The notes below the pieces were generated by a model. The model was not told the origin of the DNA, did no database searches, and saw only the letters and a program-made list of their open reading frames with translations. Positions 43,095 through 54,397 of a stretch of DNA of 64,000 bases are shown here, one piece after another. The first letter of the stretch is position 1. Each line of letters begins with the position of its first letter. The position numbers and the translations under genes were made by a program. The stretch is from Rhodovulum sulfidophilum DSM 1374 (GTDB lineage Bacteria; Pseudomonadota; Alphaproteobacteria; Rhodobacterales; Rhodobacteraceae): contig NZ_CP015418.1 in NCBI RefSeq assembly GCF_001633165.1, forward strand, positions 496,001-560,000, given 5' to 3'.

Positions 43095-44627
43095 TCAGAC
43101 CGCCTGGAACATCGGGAAGGTCACGCCCAGCGCCCAGGCCAGGAACAGTCCGAGCCCCAGCCCCACACCTGCGGGCCGGTTGGTGGCGCGGCCGATCCAG
43201 CCGCCCATGGTGCCGAAGAGCAGATAGAAGATCAGGATGATCGGCAGGATCAGCAGCAGGAAGAACAGGCGGTGGAAATCGAGCGCGGTGGCGATCCCGA
43301 GCGAGACCAGGAAGGCGCCGCGCGAGACCAGGCTGCGCCAGACCGGCGCCCGGCCGCCCTCGACCATCAGCGCGTCCGACAGCATGTAGGGCACCGCCCC
43401 CACCGCCATCGCCGCGATGATGAGGCCGCGGATCGGGATCGGGTAGAACGAGGTCACGTAGCGGTCCATGGCGAAGCCGAAGACCCCGATCGTGTAAAGC
43501 GCCACCAGCGCGGCCAGCGCCAGGATCCGGCCGATCTCGCGCCAGCCCGCCCAGCGGATTTCGCCCCACCAGGCCAGGAGCGCCAGCACCATCGCCCCGT
43601 AAAGCGCGAAATGGACGGCGAGGTAATCTGCCACCAGAACCGGCAGGAACTGGGTCCGGAACGGCGCCAGGATCAGCGGCACCGCCACCGCGGGCAGCAG
43701 CGCCACGATCAGGAAGCGGCGGCGCGGCAGGGGCGCGGGCCGGGGCGCCTCGGTCTGCCCGCGCATCCGCGCCAGCGGCCAGGCCAGCGCCACGATGCCG
43801 ACCAGCAGAAGCGCGATCCAGCCGCCGATCTCGACGACCGGCCCGCCGCTTGTCCGCCCGAAGGTCGCATCGAGCCAGGCCCGCGTCTCGCGGAGCGCGG
43901 TCGGAGACCAGATCACGCCGATATGCTCGACATCCGGGGCCAGCAGCGCCCGCCGCCCGGTTCCCGTCGCCGGATCGCCCACCGTGTCGCCCAGTTGCGC
44001 CTCGGGATCGGCCAGCCGCAGCGCCTCGAGCGGGGCCTCTGCCAGCCGGGTTTCCCACGCGCCGTTGATCATCAGAAGGTTCGGCGGCTCGGTCGCGGTG
44101 ATCGAATCGTTGGCCGCCGCGATCCCGATGGTGGCGGCGATGCGCGGGTCCTCGCGCGCCTCGCGGACGGCGATATAGCTGCCCATGGAATGCCCCAGGA
44201 TCGCGACCCGCCCGTCGGCCCAGGGCTGGGCCAGCGCGGCATCGGTCACCCGCCGGGTCTCGGCCATCAGCAGAAGCGCGGTGCCCTCCGGGCTGTCGAG
44301 ATCGCCCGACATCGGCACCGGGTTGCGGCCGTGCCCCTCGTAATCGAACGCGACCGCAGCATAGCCCGCCCGCGCCAGCGTCAGCGACCAGGCCTGCATC
44401 AGCTGGCGCGATCCGGCGAAACCGTGCGAGACGATCACCACCGGGGCGGGCGGCGCGTCCTTCAGCCGGTAGACCGTGGCAGGCGTCGTCCCGGTGCCCG
44501 GGACCGGCGCGATGACCACGCCCCGGCGTTCGGCCTCGAGCTGCCAGACCGAGACCGCGATCGCGACCAGTGCCGCGATGCCGACGATCCAGCGCATCGG
44601 CGTCAGACGTGCGAAGAGTTCGATCAT
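43095..44627 (-). CDS. Alpha/beta hydrolase fused to a polytopic membrane domain
   Basis: 510 residues from the ATG at 44625-44627. An N-terminal signal anchor (about 13-30) is followed by an alpha/beta hydrolase (about 35-265): VIVSHGFAGSRQLMQ (oxyanion loop), nucleophile serine in ILGHSMGSYIAVRE, and DVEHIGVIWSP, which may hold the catalytic His. A C-terminal part (about 280-505) has roughly eight or nine membrane segments with a short Arg-rich loop (RPAPLPRRRFL). Fusions of a secreted hydrolase to a multi-pass membrane domain are uncommon. The enzyme half should face the periplasm. Reaction unknown. It lies downstream of map on the same strand, after hairpins. Confidence 0.8.
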   Translation of the reverse strand: MIELFARLTPMRWIVGIAALVAIAVSVWQLEAERRGVVIAPVPGTGTTPATVYRLKDAPPAPVVIVSHGFAGSRQLMQAWSLTLARAGYAAVAFDYEGHGRNPVPMSGDLDSPEGTALLLMAETRRVTDAALAQPWADGRVAILGHSMGSYIAVREAREDPRIAATIGIAAANDSITATEPPNLLMINGAWETRLAEAPLEALRLADPEAQLGDTVGDPATGTGRRALLAPDVEHIGVIWSPTALRETRAWLDATFGRTSGGPVVEIGGWIALLLVGIVALAWPLARMRGQTEAPRPAPLPRRRFLIVALLPAVAVPLILAPFRTQFLPVLVADYLAVHFALYGAMVLALLAWWGEIRWAGWREIGRILALAALVALYTIGVFGFAMDRYVTSFYPIPIRGLIIAAMAVGAVPYMLSDALMVEGGRAPVWRSLVSRGAFLVSLGIATALDFHRLFFLLLILPIILIFYLLFGTMGGWIGRATNRPAGVGLGLGLFLAWALGVTFPMFQAV

Positions 44628-44640
44628 GATCCGCCTCTCT

Positions 44641-44700
44641 CGCCGCCATTCCGGCGGCGGCCTCCCCGGGGTTGTCGTTCGGAACGCCGCCCCGGGAAGG
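44641..44700 (-). terminator. Hairpins between map and the hydrolase gene
   Basis: CGCCGCC (44641-44647) pairs with GGCGGCG (44653-44659) over a 5-base loop; CCCGGGG near 44665 can pair with CCCCGGG near 44690. They lie just after the map stop codon in its direction. No T-run, so termination is inferred. Confidence 0.4.
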
Positions 44701-44706
44701 GACGGC

Positions 44707-45585
44707 TCAGCCGTAGGTAGGGTGGAACAGCCCGCCCGGCGAGAGCGTGAAGATCTCGCAGCCATCGGCCGTGACGCCGATCGAATGCTCGAACTGCGCC
44801 GACAGCGACTTGTCGCGGGTCACGGCGGTCCAGTCATCGGCCAGGATCTTGGTCTCGGGCCGGCCCAGATTGACCATCGGCTCGATGGTGAAGAACATGC
44901 CCTCTTCGAGAACCGGGGTCGGGTCGCGGGTCGGGTTGCCCGAGATCGTGACCTTCTGGCCCTCCGCGTTCAGCCGGAACGGCGCGTAATGCAGCACGTT
45001 CGGCGGCGCGTGGAACACCCGGCCCAGCCCGTGGCCGCAGAAATCGCGCACCACGCTCATGCGGTGGGATTCGACATAGGCCTGGATGGCCGCGCCGATA
45101 TCGCCGAAGGTGTTGCCGGGCCTGACCGCCTCGATCCCCTTCAACAGCGAATCATGGGTGACCTGGATCAGCCGCTCGGCCTTGCGCGAGAGCTTGCCCG
45201 CCACATACATCCGGCTGGTATCGCCGTACCAGCCATCGACAATCACAGTCACGTCGACATTGAGAATGTCGCCGTCCTTCAGCACCTTGGATCCCGGGAT
45301 GCCGTGGCAGACCACATGGTTCACCGAGATGCAGCTGGCGTGCTTGTAGCCCTTGTAGCCGATGGTGGCGGAAACAGAGCCCTTCGCCTCGACCAGTTCG
45401 GTGATGACGCGGTCGATCTCGCCCGTCGTCTGGCCGGGGAAGACCAGGGGCGCGATCTCGTCGAGGATCTCGGCCGCGATGCGTCCGGCGGCATGCATGC
45501 CGGCGAAATCCTCGGGCTCGTAGATGCGAATATTGTCTTTCGTCCGCCTGCCGCGGGTCTTCTCGTCCAATGCCCACTCCTTCAT
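44707..45585 (-). CDS. map: Methionine aminopeptidase, type I
   Basis: 292 residues. Pita-bread fold with all five metal ligands visible: D in LNVDVTVIVDG, D in WYGDTSRMY, H in FCGHGLGRVFHAPPNV, E in FTIEPMVN, and E in SAQFEHSIGVT; the substrate-binding His is in VVCHGIPG. It removes the initiator Met after deformylation, completing the pathway begun by the def genes at 11.7-13.2 kb. It starts at MKEWALDEKTRGRRTKD; the ribosome site is weak and TTG (LDEKTRG) a few codons later is an alternative. It is divergent from the CinA-N gene. Confidence 0.96.
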   Translation of the reverse strand: MKEWALDEKTRGRRTKDNIRIYEPEDFAGMHAAGRIAAEILDEIAPLVFPGQTTGEIDRVITELVEAKGSVSATIGYKGYKHASCISVNHVVCHGIPGSKVLKDGDILNVDVTVIVDGWYGDTSRMYVAGKLSRKAERLIQVTHDSLLKGIEAVRPGNTFGDIGAAIQAYVESHRMSVVRDFCGHGLGRVFHAPPNVLHYAPFRLNAEGQKVTISGNPTRDPTPVLEEGMFFTIEPMVNLGRPETKILADDWTAVTRDKSLSAQFEHSIGVTADGCEIFTLSPGGLFHPTYG

Positions 45586-45745
45586 GGCCTGGCCCAGAGA
45601 TACGCCCCCGGGTCGGCAAAGGCCAGAGGACGAAGAGACGCGCGGCCCGCCGCCCGACGCCCAGGCGCACGAGAGGGCTTTGAAAGCCGCAGGCACGCTC
45701 CTATACCGTGGCCGGGGACGGGACAATCCGAACAAGGAGAGAGCC

Positions 45746-46477
45746 ATGAGCAATCCCACCGCGGCGATGCTGGTGATCGGCGACGAGATCCTGTCGGGGC
45801 GCACCCGCGATGCCAACATGCATTACCTTGCAGGCGAAGCGATCAAGCATGGCATCCGCCTGTCCGAGGTCCGGATCGTTCCCGACCGGCAGGACCGGAT
45901 CGTGGCCGCGCTGAACGCGCTTCGGACCGATTACGACATCGTCTTCACCTCCGGCGGGATCGGGCCGACCCATGACGACATCACCGCCGATGCGGTGGCG
46001 GCGGCCTTCGGCATCGGCATCGGGGTGCGCGAGGATGCCCGCGCGCTTCTGGCCGAGCACTGCGCACGGATGGGGCGCGATCTGAACGAGGCGCGGCTGC
46101 GCATGGCGCGCATCCCCGACGGCGCCACGCTGATCGCGAACCCGATCTCGGCCGCACCCGGCTTCGTGCTCGGCAATGTGCATGTCATGGCCGGGGTGCC
46201 CAGCGTGTTCCAGGCGATGGTCGCCGCCGTGCTGCCCGGGCTGGCAAGCGGCGATCCGCTGATGTCGCAGACGCTTTGCGTCGAGCGGCCCGAGGGCGAC
46301 ATCGCGGGCGAGCTGCGCGATCTGGCCGACCGCTTTCCCGAGCTTTCGATCGGGTCCTACCCGTTCAGCCGCGACGGGGTCTATGGCACCAATATCGTCG
46401 TGCGCGGCACCGAGGCGCGCCGGATTGACGCCGCCATGGCCGAGCTTTGCGATCTGTTCCCCGAGGCGATGGCGTGA
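45746..46477 (+). CDS. Competence/damage-inducible CinA N-terminal (MoCF) domain protein
   Basis: 243 residues. MLVIGDEILSGRTRDANMHYLAGEAIKHGI and FTSGGIGPTHDDITADAVAAAFG are the MoaB/Mog (molybdopterin-binding) fold, followed by the CinA middle part (PGFVLGNVHVMAGVPSVFQAM). It lacks the C-terminal nicotinamide-mononucleotide deamidase (PncC) domain of full CinA (about 400-420), a common short form. Possible ADP-ribose pyrophosphatase-type activity. The ATG follows AAGGAGAGAGCC. Its stop overlaps the next GTG by 4 bp. First of a four-gene run. Confidence 0.9.
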   Translation: MSNPTAAMLVIGDEILSGRTRDANMHYLAGEAIKHGIRLSEVRIVPDRQDRIVAALNALRTDYDIVFTSGGIGPTHDDITADAVAAAFGIGIGVREDARALLAEHCARMGRDLNEARLRMARIPDGATLIANPISAAPGFVLGNVHVMAGVPSVFQAMVAAVLPGLASGDPLMSQTLCVERPEGDIAGELRDLADRFPELSIGSYPFSRDGVYGTNIVVRGTEARRIDAAMAELCDLFPEAMA

Positions 46478-47199
46478 CGGTCGACAGGCTGTTCGAGGGG
46501 CAGGAGGCGACCTGGCCGCCGGCTGCCCGCCATGTCACCGGCCCCTGGTGCCTGCGCGACGGACAGGCGGGCGGCAAGCGGGTCTCGGCCGCGACGCTCG
46601 AGGGCGGCTTCGACCCGGAGGCCATTGCCGGGGCCGAGACCGGCATGGTCCGGCTCGGCCAGACGCCGCTTTTCATGGTGAGGCCGGGAGAGGACGCGCT
46701 TGACGACGCGCTCGAGGCGCGCGGCTATCTCAGGGTCGATCCGGTGACGATCCTGTCGGGGCCCGCCGCCGCCATCGCCGCCGATCCGCCCGCGCCGCTG
46801 TCGACCTTCACGATCTGGGAGCCGCTCGCGATAATGACCGAGCTCTGGGCCGAGAACGGCATCGGCCCGGCCCGGATGGCGGTGATGGACCGCGTGCAGG
46901 GGCCGAAAACCGCCGTTCTGGGCCGCCGCAAGGACCGCGCCGCGGGCACGGCCTTCGTGGCGCTGGATCGCGACATGGCCTTCGTGCATGCGGTCGCTGT
47001 CTCGCCCGAGCATCGTCGGCAAGGAACCGCCGTCAACATGATGCGGGCTGCCGCCCAATGGGCCCTAGATGGCGGCGCCAGCACGCTTAACGTTCTGGTC
47101 ACAGAAGACAATCACGCGGCGCTTGCGCTCTATGCTTCCCTGAACATGACCAATGTGGGACAGTATCATTACCGAATGATGGCGCCGCAAAAGGCCTGA
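46474..47199 (+). CDS. GNAT-family N-acetyltransferase
   Basis: 241 residues starting with GTG in a GTGA overlap. The C-terminal half is a GNAT domain: GRRKDRAAGTAFVALDRDMAFVHAVAVSPEHRRQGTAVNMMRAAAQWA contains the acetyl-CoA pyrophosphate loop (RRQGTA), then LNVLVTEDNHAALALYASLNMTNVGQYHYRM. The N-terminal 110 residues are a second, weaker GNAT-like fold (VDRLFEGQEATWPPAARHVTGPWCLRDG). The acceptor substrate is unknown. Confidence 0.85.
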   Translation: MTVDRLFEGQEATWPPAARHVTGPWCLRDGQAGGKRVSAATLEGGFDPEAIAGAETGMVRLGQTPLFMVRPGEDALDDALEARGYLRVDPVTILSGPAAAIAADPPAPLSTFTIWEPLAIMTELWAENGIGPARMAVMDRVQGPKTAVLGRRKDRAAGTAFVALDRDMAFVHAVAVSPEHRRQGTAVNMMRAAAQWALDGGASTLNVLVTEDNHAALALYASLNMTNVGQYHYRMMAPQKA

Positions 47200-47202
47200 G
47201 CA

Positions 47203-47778
47203 GTGACCCATGACAAGACGCGTCCGACGGCTCTCGATCTGCCGATGGTCGACCCGTTGCCGCCCGAGACCCGGAAATATTTCGACCTCTGTGCCGAACG
47301 GCTCGGGCTCGTGCCGAACGTGCTGGCGGCCTATGCCTTCGACATCGGCAAGCTGAACGCCTTCACGGCGATGTATAACGACCTGATGCTGGGCGAGAGC
47401 GGGCTGTCGAAGCTCGAACGCGAGATGATCGCGGTCGTGGTCTCGTCGATCAATCGCTGCTGGTATTGTCAGGTCGCCCATGGTGCCACCGTACGCGCGC
47501 TGTCGGGCGATCCCGCACTGGGCGAGGCGCTGGTGATGAATTACCGGGTCGCGCCGCTTGACCCGCGCCAGCGCGCGATGCTCGATTTCGCGGCCAAGCT
47601 GACCGAGGCCAGCCACCGGGTCGAAGAGCCCGACCGCCAGGCGCTGCGCGAGGCGGGTTTCAGCGACCGCGACATCTGGGACATCGCCGCCGTGGCCGGG
47701 TTCTTCAACATGACCAACCGGGTCGCCTCGGCCTCGGGGATGGAGCCCAATCCCGACTATCACGGATCGCACCGATGA
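47203..47778 (+). CDS. AhpD-like carboxymuconolactone decarboxylase family protein (peroxidase-related)
   Basis: 191 residues from a GTG 3 bp after the previous stop. Core motif INRCWYCQVAHGATVRAL holds the CxxC plus downstream His of the AhpD fold; LSKLEREMIAVVVSS precedes it, as in uncharacterised peroxidase-related enzymes. It may reduce peroxides through the CxxC pair, in the cytoplasm. ATGA overlap with the OmpA gene couples the two. Confidence 0.9.
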   Translation: MTHDKTRPTALDLPMVDPLPPETRKYFDLCAERLGLVPNVLAAYAFDIGKLNAFTAMYNDLMLGESGLSKLEREMIAVVVSSINRCWYCQVAHGATVRALSGDPALGEALVMNYRVAPLDPRQRAMLDFAAKLTEASHRVEEPDRQALREAGFSDRDIWDIAAVAGFFNMTNRVASASGMEPNPDYHGSHR

Positions 47779-48758
47779 GGGCCCGGCGCCCGCTGCTGGC
47801 GCTGGCGCTTCTCTGGTCGGGGCTGCTTGTATGGCCGGGACTGGCCGGGGCGATGGTGCCGGAAATTCCCGAAATGGCGACCGTCGCGGCCGACGAAACC
47901 GAAGCCGCGTCAAGCCTGCGCATTCCGACCGGCCCCTATGACGGCCAAGTCGTGCCGAGCCAACGCGCGGAGGGCGCGATCCGGCGGCTGGTCTGGCAGG
48001 CGCCGCTGGACGGACGGAGCACGCTGCAGGTGATCGACCCGCTCAAGGCCGACCTGATCGCGGGCGGCTACCGGATCGCCTTCCAATGCGCGGCTGCGGG
48101 CTGCGGCGGGTTCGATTTCCGCTTTGCCACCGACACCCTGCCAGAGCCCGCGATGCATGTGGATCTGGGCGATTTCCGCTTTCTCGCCGCGGAAAAGGCC
48201 CGGCCCGACGGCACCGATCACGTCACGCTGATGGTCAGCCGCTCGGAAGAGCGCGCCTTCGTGCAGGTGACGCAGGTCGGCCGGCCAGACCCCGCGCCCG
48301 CGGTACAATCGACCAAATCACCGGGCGACAGCCTGCGCATCGAGACCGCAGACGGGCGGAGCGCATCCGCACAAGACGAGACCGCGCTGGCCGAGCGCCT
48401 CGCCCGGGACGGGCATGCGGTGCTGGCCGGGATCGACTTCGCGACGGCCGCGGCGACGCTCGGCACCGGCCCCTTCCCCGCGCTGGCGGCCCTCGCCGAC
48501 TATCTGCGCGCCCATCCCGGCAGCAAGGTCGTGCTTGTCGGCCATACCGACACCCAGGGCGGACTGGCCGGCAATATCGCGCTGTCGAAGAAACGGGCCG
48601 AAGCGGTGCGCGACCATCTCGTCACCAAGCTGGGCATCCCGGCCGCGCAGGTGGCGGCCGAGGGCGTGGGCTTTCTCGCCCCGCTTTCCAGCAACGCGAC
48701 CGACCGGGGCCGGACCGAGAACCGCCGCGTCGAGGCTGTGCTCGACACCTCGCAGTGA
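47775..48758 (+). CDS. OmpA-family protein
   Basis: 327 residues: signal peptide (about 1-26, ending GLAGA), a beta-rich N-terminal domain of unknown fold (about 45-170; two cysteines in QCAAAGCGGFDF), and a C-terminal OmpA peptidoglycan-binding domain (about 215-327; VLAGIDFATAAATLG, VVLVGHTDTQGGLAGNIALSKKRAEAVRDHLV, VGFLAPLSSNATDRGRTENRRVE). It should sit in the periplasm or outer membrane bound to diaminopimelate in the wall. Last gene of the run with CinA-N, GNAT and AhpD-like genes. Confidence 0.88.
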   Translation: MRARRPLLALALLWSGLLVWPGLAGAMVPEIPEMATVAADETEAASSLRIPTGPYDGQVVPSQRAEGAIRRLVWQAPLDGRSTLQVIDPLKADLIAGGYRIAFQCAAAGCGGFDFRFATDTLPEPAMHVDLGDFRFLAAEKARPDGTDHVTLMVSRSEERAFVQVTQVGRPDPAPAVQSTKSPGDSLRIETADGRSASAQDETALAERLARDGHAVLAGIDFATAAATLGTGPFPALAALADYLRAHPGSKVVLVGHTDTQGGLAGNIALSKKRAEAVRDHLVTKLGIPAAQVAAEGVGFLAPLSSNATDRGRTENRRVEAVLDTSQ

Positions 48759-48787
48759 GCCCGTGAGGCCGGGCATGGCGGCCCGGC

Positions 48788-49690
48788 TCAGATCATGATG
48801 CCGTCACCCTCGAAATGCGTCAGCAGGAAGTCGATGAAGGCGCGCACCTTGGGCTGGGTGAACCGCCCCGGCGGATAGACCGCATAGATGCCCAGCCGTT
48901 CCATCGGCAGACCCGGGATCGCCTCCTCGACCAGCCCCTTTTCAAGCGCCTCGCGGAACAGGAAGCTCGGCAGATAGGCGATGCCAAGCCCGGCGACGGC
49001 GGCGTTCAGCAGCGACTGGCCGTCATTCACCGTCAGCCAGCCCGCCGTGCGCACCTGCCGCTTTTCGCCCGAGGGCGCGGTGATCTTCCAGACATTGCCG
49101 CTGGCCTGGTTGGAATAATGCAAGAGCTTGTGCCCGTTCAGGTCATCGATCTTCTGCGGCCGCCCGAATTTCCGGAAATACTCGGGCGAGCCGATCATCC
49201 GCCGGGTGGTGTCGGCCAGCTTGCGGGCGCGCAGCGTGCTGTCTTCCAGCTCGCCCACCCGGATCGCCAGGTCGAACCCCTCCGAGATCAGTTCGACGAA
49301 GCGGTTGTTGAGCACCATGTTGACGGTGATGTCGGGATATTTCTGCAGGAACGCGCCCAATAGCGGCGACAGGTGATTGACCCCGAAATCGGTCGCGACC
49401 GAAATGCGCAACAGGCCCGAGGGCGCCGACTGCATCGCCGAGACAAGCGCATCGGCCTCGCCCGCATCGTTCAGAACCCGCCGCGCGCGGTCGTAATAGG
49501 CCAGACCGATCTCGGTCGGGCTGACGCGCCGGGTGGTGCGGTTCAGAAGCCGCGCGCCCAGCCGCGCCTCGAGCGACGAGACATGCTTGGAGACGGCCGA
49601 TTTCGAAATGCCCATCTTCCTGGCGGCATCGGTAAAGCCGCCTTGATCCACGACGTTGGCAAAGGCCTCCATCTCGGTCAGTCTGTCCAT
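48788..49690 (-). CDS. LysR-family transcriptional regulator
   Basis: 300 residues: winged helix-turn-helix at the N-terminus (MDRLTEMEAFANVVDQGGFTDAARKMGISKSAVSKHVSSLEARLGARLLNRTTRRVSPTEIG) and a periplasmic-binding-like effector domain (about 88-295). The sequence type (CrgA-like, LNRTTRR) is one of the most common LysR groups. It lies directly downstream of fadH on the same strand, 143 bp away, and may regulate it or itself; no divergent partner exists here. Confidence 0.93.
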   Translation of the reverse strand: MDRLTEMEAFANVVDQGGFTDAARKMGISKSAVSKHVSSLEARLGARLLNRTTRRVSPTEIGLAYYDRARRVLNDAGEADALVSAMQSAPSGLLRISVATDFGVNHLSPLLGAFLQKYPDITVNMVLNNRFVELISEGFDLAIRVGELEDSTLRARKLADTTRRMIGSPEYFRKFGRPQKIDDLNGHKLLHYSNQASGNVWKITAPSGEKRQVRTAGWLTVNDGQSLLNAAVAGLGIAYLPSFLFREALEKGLVEEAIPGLPMERLGIYAVYPPGRFTQPKVRAFIDFLLTHFEGDGIMI

Positions 49691-49833
49691 GCTTTCTTCC
49701 TTGCTCGCGTGCCCCTCTCACCACCGTTTCGCAAGATGCCGCCGGAATGGGGCGGGATTTGGGAAGGCCCCAGACAATACTTTGGTAACAGGCCGAATCG
49801 TCATCCCAATGGAAACAGGCGCCCAGGCCCGGT

Positions 49834-51975
<2,142 letters not shown>

Positions 51976-52499
51976 TCACCGGGGACGCGACGTAAGGTCG
52001 GCCGGGCGCGGGCGGACCGCTGCCCGGGCCGCACCCGCATCATTCTAGCCCTGTCGATCCCGGCAGGCGAGCGGCGGTCTGCCCTCCAGCGCCGCGCGCC
52101 TTCCCACGCGAAACGGAACCGGCGCGCCGATATCTCCGGCGCGCTGAAAGGCGGTGTGTTGCCGAAGCGAAAAGCCCACGCGCCCGCGGAGAAGGGTCCC
52201 GCAAGGCCGCGTCATGGCAACGCGACAGCCCGGCGCGGGGGGGCCGGGCCTCTCGACGGTCCGGCGCTTCAGGCAGGCTTCGGCCATTCGAGCGGGAGGA
52301 ACCCGGGCCGCTGCACCCCGGCGCGGCGTCGATCACGGAAGATCCCTCCGAGCGGCCCGATCCCCGCCCGCATCCGGTCGGGATGCGGGCTCCTATCCCT
52401 CACCCTGCAGAGATCGCGCCCTGTGCAGGTCCGGGACCAGGGCCAATAGCCACCTAGAATGCTACGACCCCTATCCGCGCCGCTCTCCGGGCGGGACCG

Positions 52500-52531
52500 G
52501 CACCGATAAACGACACCGGCAAACGGCACCG
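52500..52531. repeat. 13-bp tandem repeat, about 2.5 copies
   Basis: GCACCGATAAACG (52500-52512) is followed directly by ACACCGGCAAACG (52513-52525), 10 of 13 identical, then GCACCG (52526-52531). Iteron-like in form but too few copies to suggest an origin. Confidence 0.5.
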
Positions 52532-52666
52532 TTCGCGACGATCCGGGTCCGGCCCGACAGCGGCGCCCGGCAGAACCGGGCCGCGATGCGGCGGCTCAGG
52601 CCAAGGCGGCGGTCCCCCGGGCGACAGACCCCCGCAACCCGGCCTGCAACCGTTCTTAGGGCGGTT

Positions 52667-53461
52667 TCACGCCTCGGCCCGCGGTCGGCGGCTCAGCACG
52701 ATATCGGACAACAGGATACGGTTCATGCCAGGCCCGTCGAAGAGCAGATCCAGCCACATCCTGTCGGCGCGATGGCCGTGCAGGTCGCTGGCGGCAAGAT
52801 CGAAATCCAGCGCGATCCGGGCTTCGTCGGGCGGCACCGCGCGCACCAGCTGGGCGAGATTCGGTCCATGGCGGATGCTGATCCGGGCGAAGACATCGAC
52901 CGGCGCCTCGGTTTCAAGCGCGGCATCCAGCCGGATCAGATGATGCCGCCCAAGCCCCTCGACCGCACGCGACGGCAGTTCGAACACGACCGAAAGAAAG
53001 CCGCCGTCGAAACCGGATACCTCCAGCGCCAGGCCGAAGGGTGCGCCCTCCCCGCCATGGCTGTTGGCGACCTGGCGAAACGCGATCCCGGCCCGGGCGG
53101 CATCGTGGAGCAACGTCACCTGCGGCCCGAGCCGAAACGCGGTGCCGATATCGGTCGCCGCACAGGGCGTGACGCGCTCGGCGAAGGGCGCGGGCCGGAA
53201 CCCCCAGTCGGACCCGAGCGGCAGTCGCGCCGTCTCGGCCGCCGCATGGAAGGCCGCGCGCCGCGCATCGGCGCCGTGGATCGCCCGGTCGCGCCGGTGC
53301 CGCAACCGCCAGGCGCGGCCGGGCAAGGCTGTGAGATCGGGGATATCGAGCCGTTCGGCGGCGCCCCCGGCCCGCCCCCAGGCGGCCAGGGCTGGCCGGA
53401 ACAGCAGACGGTCGGCAAGAGAACGGTCGGCAAGGGAATCGCGCTTGAGCAATATCGGCAT
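52667..53461 (-). CDS. Conserved hypothetical (DUF6478-like)
   Basis: 264 residues, no signal peptide or membrane helix. Blocks: DRLLFRPALAAWGRA, GRAWRLRHRRDRAIHGADARR, LPLGSDWGFRPAPFAERVTP, VTLLHDAARAGIAFRQVAN, FGLALEVSGFDGGFLSVVFELPSRAVEGLGRHHLIRLDA, and SIRHGPNLAQLVRAVP. The beta-rich middle (EVFGFDG.FLS..F-like) resembles a hypothetical family of Rhodobacteraceae that I associate with DUF6478. I know no function. It ends 808 bp before fadH, same strand. Codon use is normal. Confidence 0.72.
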   Translation of the reverse strand: MPILLKRDSLADRSLADRLLFRPALAAWGRAGGAAERLDIPDLTALPGRAWRLRHRRDRAIHGADARRAAFHAAAETARLPLGSDWGFRPAPFAERVTPCAATDIGTAFRLGPQVTLLHDAARAGIAFRQVANSHGGEGAPFGLALEVSGFDGGFLSVVFELPSRAVEGLGRHHLIRLDAALETEAPVDVFARISIRHGPNLAQLVRAVPPDEARIALDFDLAASDLHGHRADRMWLDLLFDGPGMNRILLSDIVLSRRPRAEA

Positions 53462-53590
53462 CGGTCCACTTCGCTGTTCGTGACACCGACAGCCTAGGCC
53501 CGGGCCTCATTCCGCAAGGTTAACGCAGCGCCGAAACCATGCGCGACGCCCGTAATCGGGACGGGCACCGGGCGCAGCCGATCAGGAGGA

Positions 53591-54289
53591 CTAGGGCTGT
53601 GCCATCGTCGGATCGGGCAGGCTTTCGGTCGCGGCACGGCTGCGCCCGGCCAGATCCTGCAACAGCGCGCGCGCGGCCTGATCGCCGATCGGCCGAGACG
53701 TGAAGCCGGTCGCCGCAGCGGTCACGATCCGCCCATTGGCTTCGAAAACCGCGCGCCAGGTATCGGGGCGCAACCCCTTGGCGAGGCCCGGCCCCCGGTC
53801 GACCGAATGCACCAGGAACAGCGCGCCGCGCGTATCGGTCTCGAGCACCTCGACATCGGCAGGATCGCCGCTTCGGGCCAGCGCGGCACGGCCGAGTTCG
53901 GACGCGAAATAGCGTTGCAGCACCAGGGCGCGGTCCTTGGGGCTGCCGCCCGGACCGGGGCTCGGCGCGACGGAAACCGTCAGAATCGCGTCCTCAGCCG
54001 GCACCGCGGCCTCCGCCCCCCGGGCCAGCGCGGCGCAGCTTGCCAACAGCACGAAAGCGCCATCCCCGTCGTCCCGGCTGGCACCTTCATCGACACAGAA
54101 GCCGTAAGGCGCGACAATCGCCACGCGCCCATCGGCCACGATGGTGCGATGCACGCCGCCGCCCTCGGTCACACAGCCCGGCAAGGCCAGCAACACCGCC
54201 GCGAAAAGCCAGCACGGCAAGGCCCGCGCGACGGCCCGGCGCAGGGGAAGGATCTTGCGGAATATGTCGGGGGTCTGCTCTGGCATCAT
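53591..54289 (-). CDS. Lipoprotein of unknown function
   Basis: 232 residues. A basic start (MMPEQTPDIFRKILPLRRAVARA) and hydrophobic stretch lead to the lipobox LALPGC near residue 38. The mature part has VAPYGFCVDEGASRDDGDGAFVLLASCAAL, ILTVSVAPSP, and VLETDTRGALFLVHSVDRGPGLAKGLRPDTWRAVFEANGRIVTAAATGF, all consistent with a beta-rich secreted fold with a possible disulfide. Similar proteins occur in related genomes without known role. It is divergent from the CPBP protease, 108 bp apart. Confidence 0.72.
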   Translation of the reverse strand: MMPEQTPDIFRKILPLRRAVARALPCWLFAAVLLALPGCVTEGGGVHRTIVADGRVAIVAPYGFCVDEGASRDDGDGAFVLLASCAALARGAEAAVPAEDAILTVSVAPSPGPGGSPKDRALVLQRYFASELGRAALARSGDPADVEVLETDTRGALFLVHSVDRGPGLAKGLRPDTWRAVFEANGRIVTAAATGFTSRPIGDQAARALLQDLAGRSRAATESLPDPTMAQP

Positions 54290-54397
54290 GTCCTCGGCGG
54301 CTTGTTCGGGCCCGCAATAGAGGCGGGCAGAAGGCGAGACAAGCCATTGAAGGACAGCCTCCGGCCGGTCTAGGGTCTCGGCGGAAAGGGCCGCCCG

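Noticed and set aside
52500..52531. Iterons of a replication origin.
   Set aside because: Only about 2.5 imperfect copies, no DnaA boxes or rep gene, and a core chromosomal setting.
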